Below are positions 6,443 to 8,952 of a stretch of 8,952 nucleotides of DNA, one piece after another. Origin of the DNA: Paraclostridium ghonii (lineage in GTDB: Bacteria; Bacillota; Clostridia; Peptostreptococcales; Peptostreptococcaceae). The notes below the pieces were generated by a model that was given only the letters and a program-made list of their open reading frames with translations, made no database searches and was not told the DNA's origin. How positions within the stretch are numbered: position 1 is the stretch's first letter; the number at the start of each line of letters is the position of its first letter. Both the position numbers and the translations under genes were made by a program. The stretch is taken from assembly GCF_023653455.1 (NCBI RefSeq), contig NZ_JAKEDR010000150.1:1-8952 (forward strand), in the 5' to 3' direction.

Positions 6443-7028
6443 ATACCTTCTCCTGGTTGTTTTTTATTTTTTTCAAATTTTCATAATCTGATTTAGTATC
6501 TATATCTAATATTGTGTATTTACTTACATTTACATATTTTATTTTATCATATCCAACTATTACTTTTTTACCTTTTTCATCATTTTTTAAACTTAATAGA
6601 TTTCCCTTTAAACATTTGGGAAATATCACTGGATTGCCAATTTTGCTTTCATACTTAGGTATAACTATATTACTTTTATCCATTTTAAAACACTTAATAA
6701 TATTTTTTACATCATCTTCACTTATCAATGGTTGATCTCCTACAAAAAACATATACCCATCACATTCATTGCTATTTATTATTCCTAATTTTATTGATTC
6801 ACTTTGCCCTATGTGTGATTTATCATTTAATACTGTTTTAAAATTATAATCTTTTGCAATATCTAAAACTTTTGCATACTGACTTACAACTATAACTTCT
6901 TTAAAATCGCATCTTTTTAAAATTTGAAATGTATTTTCTATTATAGATTTCCCATTAAAGTTCATTAATAATTTATTTTCTCCCATTCTTTTGGAAAAAC
7001 CTGAAGCCATTACTATCGCATTTACCAT
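6420..7028 (-). CDS. MocA-like nucleotidyltransferase
   Basis: Predicted molybdenum cofactor nucleotidyltransferase of the MobA/MocA superfamily, which joins molybdopterin to CMP (MocA) or GMP (MobA) using CTP or GTP. Seen in the 202-residue protein: N-terminal nucleotide loop MASGFSKRMGENK (7-19), GQSESIKLGI at 74-83, the metal-binding GDQPLI at 97-102, GNPVIFP at 131-137, and the terminal DIDTKSDYENL (175-185). The CMP-linked dinucleotide is the usual form in the xanthine dehydrogenase family, so MocA activity is the better guess; nucleotide specificity is not proven. The ATG has AGGAAGG just upstream and starts 1 nt after the yqeC stop. The lysine- and asparagine-rich C-terminal tail overlaps the start of the molybdopterin-binding gene, whose SD lies in this coding sequence. 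Confidence 0.85.
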   Translation of the reverse strand: MVNAIVMASGFSKRMGENKLLMNFNGKSIIENTFQILKRCDFKEVIVVSQYAKVLDIAKDYNFKTVLNDKSHIGQSESIKLGIINSNECDGYMFFVGDQPLISEDDVKNIIKCFKMDKSNIVIPKYESKIGNPVIFPKCLKGNLLSLKNDEKGKKVIVGYDKIKYVNVSKYTILDIDTKSDYENLKKIKNNQEKVYEENKNN

Positions 7029-7029
7029 G

Positions 7030-7740
7030 TTAACCTTCCTTATAATAATTTCTTATTAAACTTCCATATATTATTTTTATATTTTCATCTTCTTTTTTTA
7101 TCATACTTATAAGCTCTTTAGCTAAATTTTCTTTTATTTCATTATCTACTTTATTTATAAATAAAATTTTATCTCCAATTGAATTTTTAAATAATCCATC
7201 CTTGTTTAATACTATATTTTTAAGATTATCTAAAGTAATTTTATTACCACATCTTCCACAAATTTGTGAGAACTTATCTAATCGATGTATGTTTCTATTA
7301 TTTATATACATGTCATATGAAGTTATATCTAGTACTCCAATATTTTTAGTTGTTTTCGGATGAACTAAAGGCTCATCACATCTCCATCCTTTTAATTTTT
7401 TTCTCTTTGATCCATCTCCCTCAATTAAACTTACATCAAATTTATTTATCAATATATCTAGTTCTTTAAAGTCTAATCCAACTACTTTATTTTCTTCATT
7501 TATACATTTACCACAAAGAGTAATACCCTTATCAAAGATAAAGGTATTACTCTTATCAGTTAATATAATATTGTTATAATCACTTGATTTGGGTATATAT
7601 ATTTTTGTTGTCGTAGTTAGTAAAATACTATATTCACTAGAGAGTTGTTTGCTTAGATACGTTATTAAAGAGGTTTTTCCACCTGCTCCAACAACTGTTA
7701 TAACGTCATTTTTATTTATCTCTAGCAGTTTCTCTAACAT
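7030..7740 (-). CDS. yqeC: YqeC, selenium-dependent hydroxylase accessory protein
   Basis: YqeC is a marker, with YqeB and SelD, of selenium-dependent molybdenum hydroxylase systems; its precise reaction is not established. The 236-residue protein has a P-loop-like VVGAGGKTSL (16-25), a TTTTKIY strand, EGDGSKRKKLKGW (107-119), a possible NKxD-like INKVD (195-199) and a short C-terminal strand, all fitting the family. Five cysteines include two CxxC pairs, C76/C79 and C161/C164, that could bind metal. I start it at the ATG 7740-7738. An in-frame TTG four codons upstream also exists, but its bases are part of the SD (GGAGG at 7750-7746, 5 nt before the ATG). The gene begins 15 nt after the PatB-like gene and ends 1 nt before the mocA-like gene. 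It contains a perfect-phase palindrome at 7516-7554. Confidence 0.88.
   Translation of the reverse strand: MLEKLLEINKNDVITVVGAGGKTSLITYLSKQLSSEYSILLTTTTKIYIPKSSDYNNIILTDKSNTFIFDKGITLCGKCINEENKVVGLDFKELDILINKFDVSLIEGDGSKRKKLKGWRCDEPLVHPKTTKNIGVLDITSYDMYINNRNIHRLDKFSQICGRCGNKITLDNLKNIVLNKDGLFKNSIGDKILFINKVDNEIKENLAKELISMIKKEDENIKIIYGSLIRNYYKEG
7516..7554 (-). repeat. 39-nt palindrome inside yqeC
   Basis: The arms 7516-7533 and 7537-7554 pair over 18 bp with one mismatch in DNA, which is a G-U pair in the yqeC mRNA, around a 3-nt loop. It covers exactly 13 codons (residues 63-75, KSNTFIFDKGITL). No U tract follows, so it is not an ordinary terminator. Confidence 0.8.
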
Positions 7741-7745
7741 ATTTA

Positions 7746-7750
7746 CCTCC
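7746..7750 (-). promoter_or_regulatory. SD that decides the yqeC start
   Basis: GGAGG on the minus strand sits 5 nt before the ATG at 7740. It overlaps the alternative in-frame TTG (7752-7750), which itself lacks a ribosome-binding site. This favours the 236-residue protein over a 240-residue one. Confidence 0.8.
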
Positions 7751-7755
7751 AATAT

Positions 7756-8922
7756 TTATATATTATCTACCGCATTTTTAAGTCTACTTAAAGCTTCTTT
7801 TACTGTAGATAATGGACATCCTATATTCATTCTCATAAATCCATTTCCGCCTTTTCCAAAAGACACTCCAGTACTTAATACTAATTTAGCTTTATATATA
7901 AAGAATTTTTCTAACTCATCATCTGATAATCCTAATTCTCTACAATCTAACCAAGTTAAAAAAGTTCCTTCTTGTTTTATAACCTTAATTTTAGGTATAT
8001 TTTCATTTATGAAATCAACTACATATTCATAGTTGTTTTCTATATAATCAAGTAGTTCTTCAAGCCATATTTCACCTTTGTTATATGCTGCAATTAAAGC
8101 CTCCGCTCCTAAAACATTTGGAGTTGTGCTAAATAGTTCTTTATATTTATTTCTTAATTTTTCATTAGTTATAATCGCATTTGAAGTATATAGACCAGCC
8201 AAGTTAAAAGTTTTACTAGGAGCTGTTAATGTTACTATATTATCTCTATAATAAGGAGTCACTGTTGTTAGTGAACTGTGTTTAAATCCCTTAAACACTA
8301 AATCTGAGTGTATTTCATCACTTATTATAAACACCTTATAACTTTCGCATATTTCTACTATTTGCTCTAATTCTTCTTTAGTCCATACCCTTCCTACTGG
8401 ATTGTGAGGGTTACATAGTATAAAAACTTTAACTCCTGTAGCTATTTTACTTTCAAACTCATCAAAATCTATTTCATATCTATTATTTTTTATAAATAAT
8501 TTACTTTGTACTATATCACATTTATTTTCGTTTAATACTCTAAAAAATGAGTGATATACAGGAGATTGAACTAAAACTTTATCATTTTCTTTAACTAAAA
8601 TTTTAAGTAAAAAGTTTATAGCAGTTACAACACCTGGAGTATAAACTACATCTTCAGTAGTTATATCCATATTATGTCTTCTTTTCATCCAATTTATTAC
8701 CGATTCATAATATCCATCTACTGTATCGTATCCTAAGTTTCCTATTGTTAATTTATTTTGTAATGCCTTAGTTATTTCATCACAAGTTTTAAAGTCCATA
8801 TCTGCAATCCACATAGGAATTATATCTTCTTTGTTTGTATTGAAATTTTCTTTATACTTACTATATTTAACAGCATTTGTACCAGTTCTATTTACTCCTT
8901 CGTTGAAACTGTCTTTATACAT
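7756..8922 (-). CDS. PatB/MalY-type PLP C-S lyase/aminotransferase
   Basis: Fold-type I pyridoxal-phosphate enzyme of the MalY/PatB group. Members mostly act as cystathionine or cysteine beta-lyases, releasing thiol or sulfide plus pyruvate and ammonia; some are annotated as aminotransferases. The 388 residues are full length. Seen: opening MWIADMDF (37-44) and GNLGYDTVDGYY (61-72), VTPGVV-like cofactor region (95-99), NPHNPVGRVW (171-180), SDEIHSDL (201-208), Schiff-base Lys237 in APSKTFNLAG, and the carboxylate-binding Arg364 in MRMNIGCP. ATG start with a strong AGGAGGG SD 7 nt upstream. It is the first gene of the run seen here, 15 nt before yqeC, so co-transcription is likely; its promoter lies beyond the window edge. 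MalY-like regulatory activity cannot be judged. A role supplying sulfur or selenium to the molybdenum hydroxylase is speculation. Confidence 0.88.
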   Translation of the reverse strand: MYKDSFNEGVNRTGTNAVKYSKYKENFNTNKEDIIPMWIADMDFKTCDEITKALQNKLTIGNLGYDTVDGYYESVINWMKRRHNMDITTEDVVYTPGVVTAINFLLKILVKENDKVLVQSPVYHSFFRVLNENKCDIVQSKLFIKNNRYEIDFDEFESKIATGVKVFILCNPHNPVGRVWTKEELEQIVEICESYKVFIISDEIHSDLVFKGFKHSSLTTVTPYYRDNIVTLTAPSKTFNLAGLYTSNAIITNEKLRNKYKELFSTTPNVLGAEALIAAYNKGEIWLEELLDYIENNYEYVVDFINENIPKIKVIKQEGTFLTWLDCRELGLSDDELEKFFIYKAKLVLSTGVSFGKGGNGFMRMNIGCPLSTVKEALSRLKNAVDNI

Positions 8923-8952
8923 ATTTCTCCCTCCTCAAAGTTTATTTTACAT

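Noticed and set aside
7030..7752. YqeC beginning at the TTG 7752-7750
   Set aside because: That codon overlaps the GGAGG that serves the ATG at 7740 and has no SD of its own.
7589..8032. Plus-strand 147-codon open frame across yqeC and the PatB-like gene
   Set aside because: It is antisense to two clearly conserved genes and has no family resemblance; the same applies to other antisense frames within ybiT, the molybdopterin-binding gene and the mocA-like gene.
1..8952. CRISPR array, tRNA/rRNA, transposase or integrase gene
   Set aside because: No regular repeat-spacer pattern, no cloverleaf or rRNA sequence, and no recombinase motifs in any frame that I read.

Overview
The window is strongly AT-rich. 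Shine-Dalgarno (SD) sites are strong, and two genes use TTG starts (sodium/alanine symporter, 169-aa hypothetical). The gene content (AGCS symporter, YbiT-type ABC-F, YqeC/MocA/molybdopterin-binding set) fits a low-GC anaerobic Firmicute, most likely Clostridia and perhaps Peptostreptococcaceae. That placement is inference from protein style, not from a marker gene.

Layout. Bases 1-1613 hold a plus-strand alanine/glycine:cation symporter ending in a long bidirectional terminator hairpin; a possible scrap of a convergent membrane-protein gene sits just past it. Bases 1803-2724 hold a plus-strand short-chain dehydrogenase of the GS39/YdaD/YhxC type and a terminator that also serves the minus strand. 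Everything to the right is on the minus strand. In transcription order this is: a PatB/MalY-type PLP beta-lyase/aminotransferase (8922-7756), YqeC (7740-7030), a MocA-like nucleotidyltransferase (7028-6420), a MoeA-like molybdopterin-binding protein with a cysteine-rich tail (6442-5426), then a separately promoted YbiT-type ABC-F ATPase (5344-3716), and finally a small unrecognised protein (3334-2825).

Function. The yqeC, mocA-like and molybdopterin-binding genes are packed with gaps of 1 nt and an overlap of 23 nt. This gene set is associated with maturation of selenium-dependent molybdenum hydroxylases (xanthine dehydrogenase-like enzymes). The PatB-like enzyme lies 15 nt upstream and appears co-transcribed; a role in sulfur or selenium supply is possible but unproven. 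The hydroxylase itself, SelD and YqeB are not in the window.

Most notable observations. (1) The last ~54 nt of the ABC-F gene plus its stop are duplicated 974 bp away, beyond the small hypothetical gene and next to a terminator, as if a ~1 kb single-gene unit had entered at the 3' end of ybiT and restored it. (2) The ABC-F protein has one canonical composite ATP site and one in which Walker A, the catalytic acid and the partnering signature are all altered. (3) A near-perfect 39-nt palindrome occupies exactly 13 codons inside yqeC. (4) A 66-nt imperfect hairpin with a U tract lies behind ybiT and may be a dispersed element.
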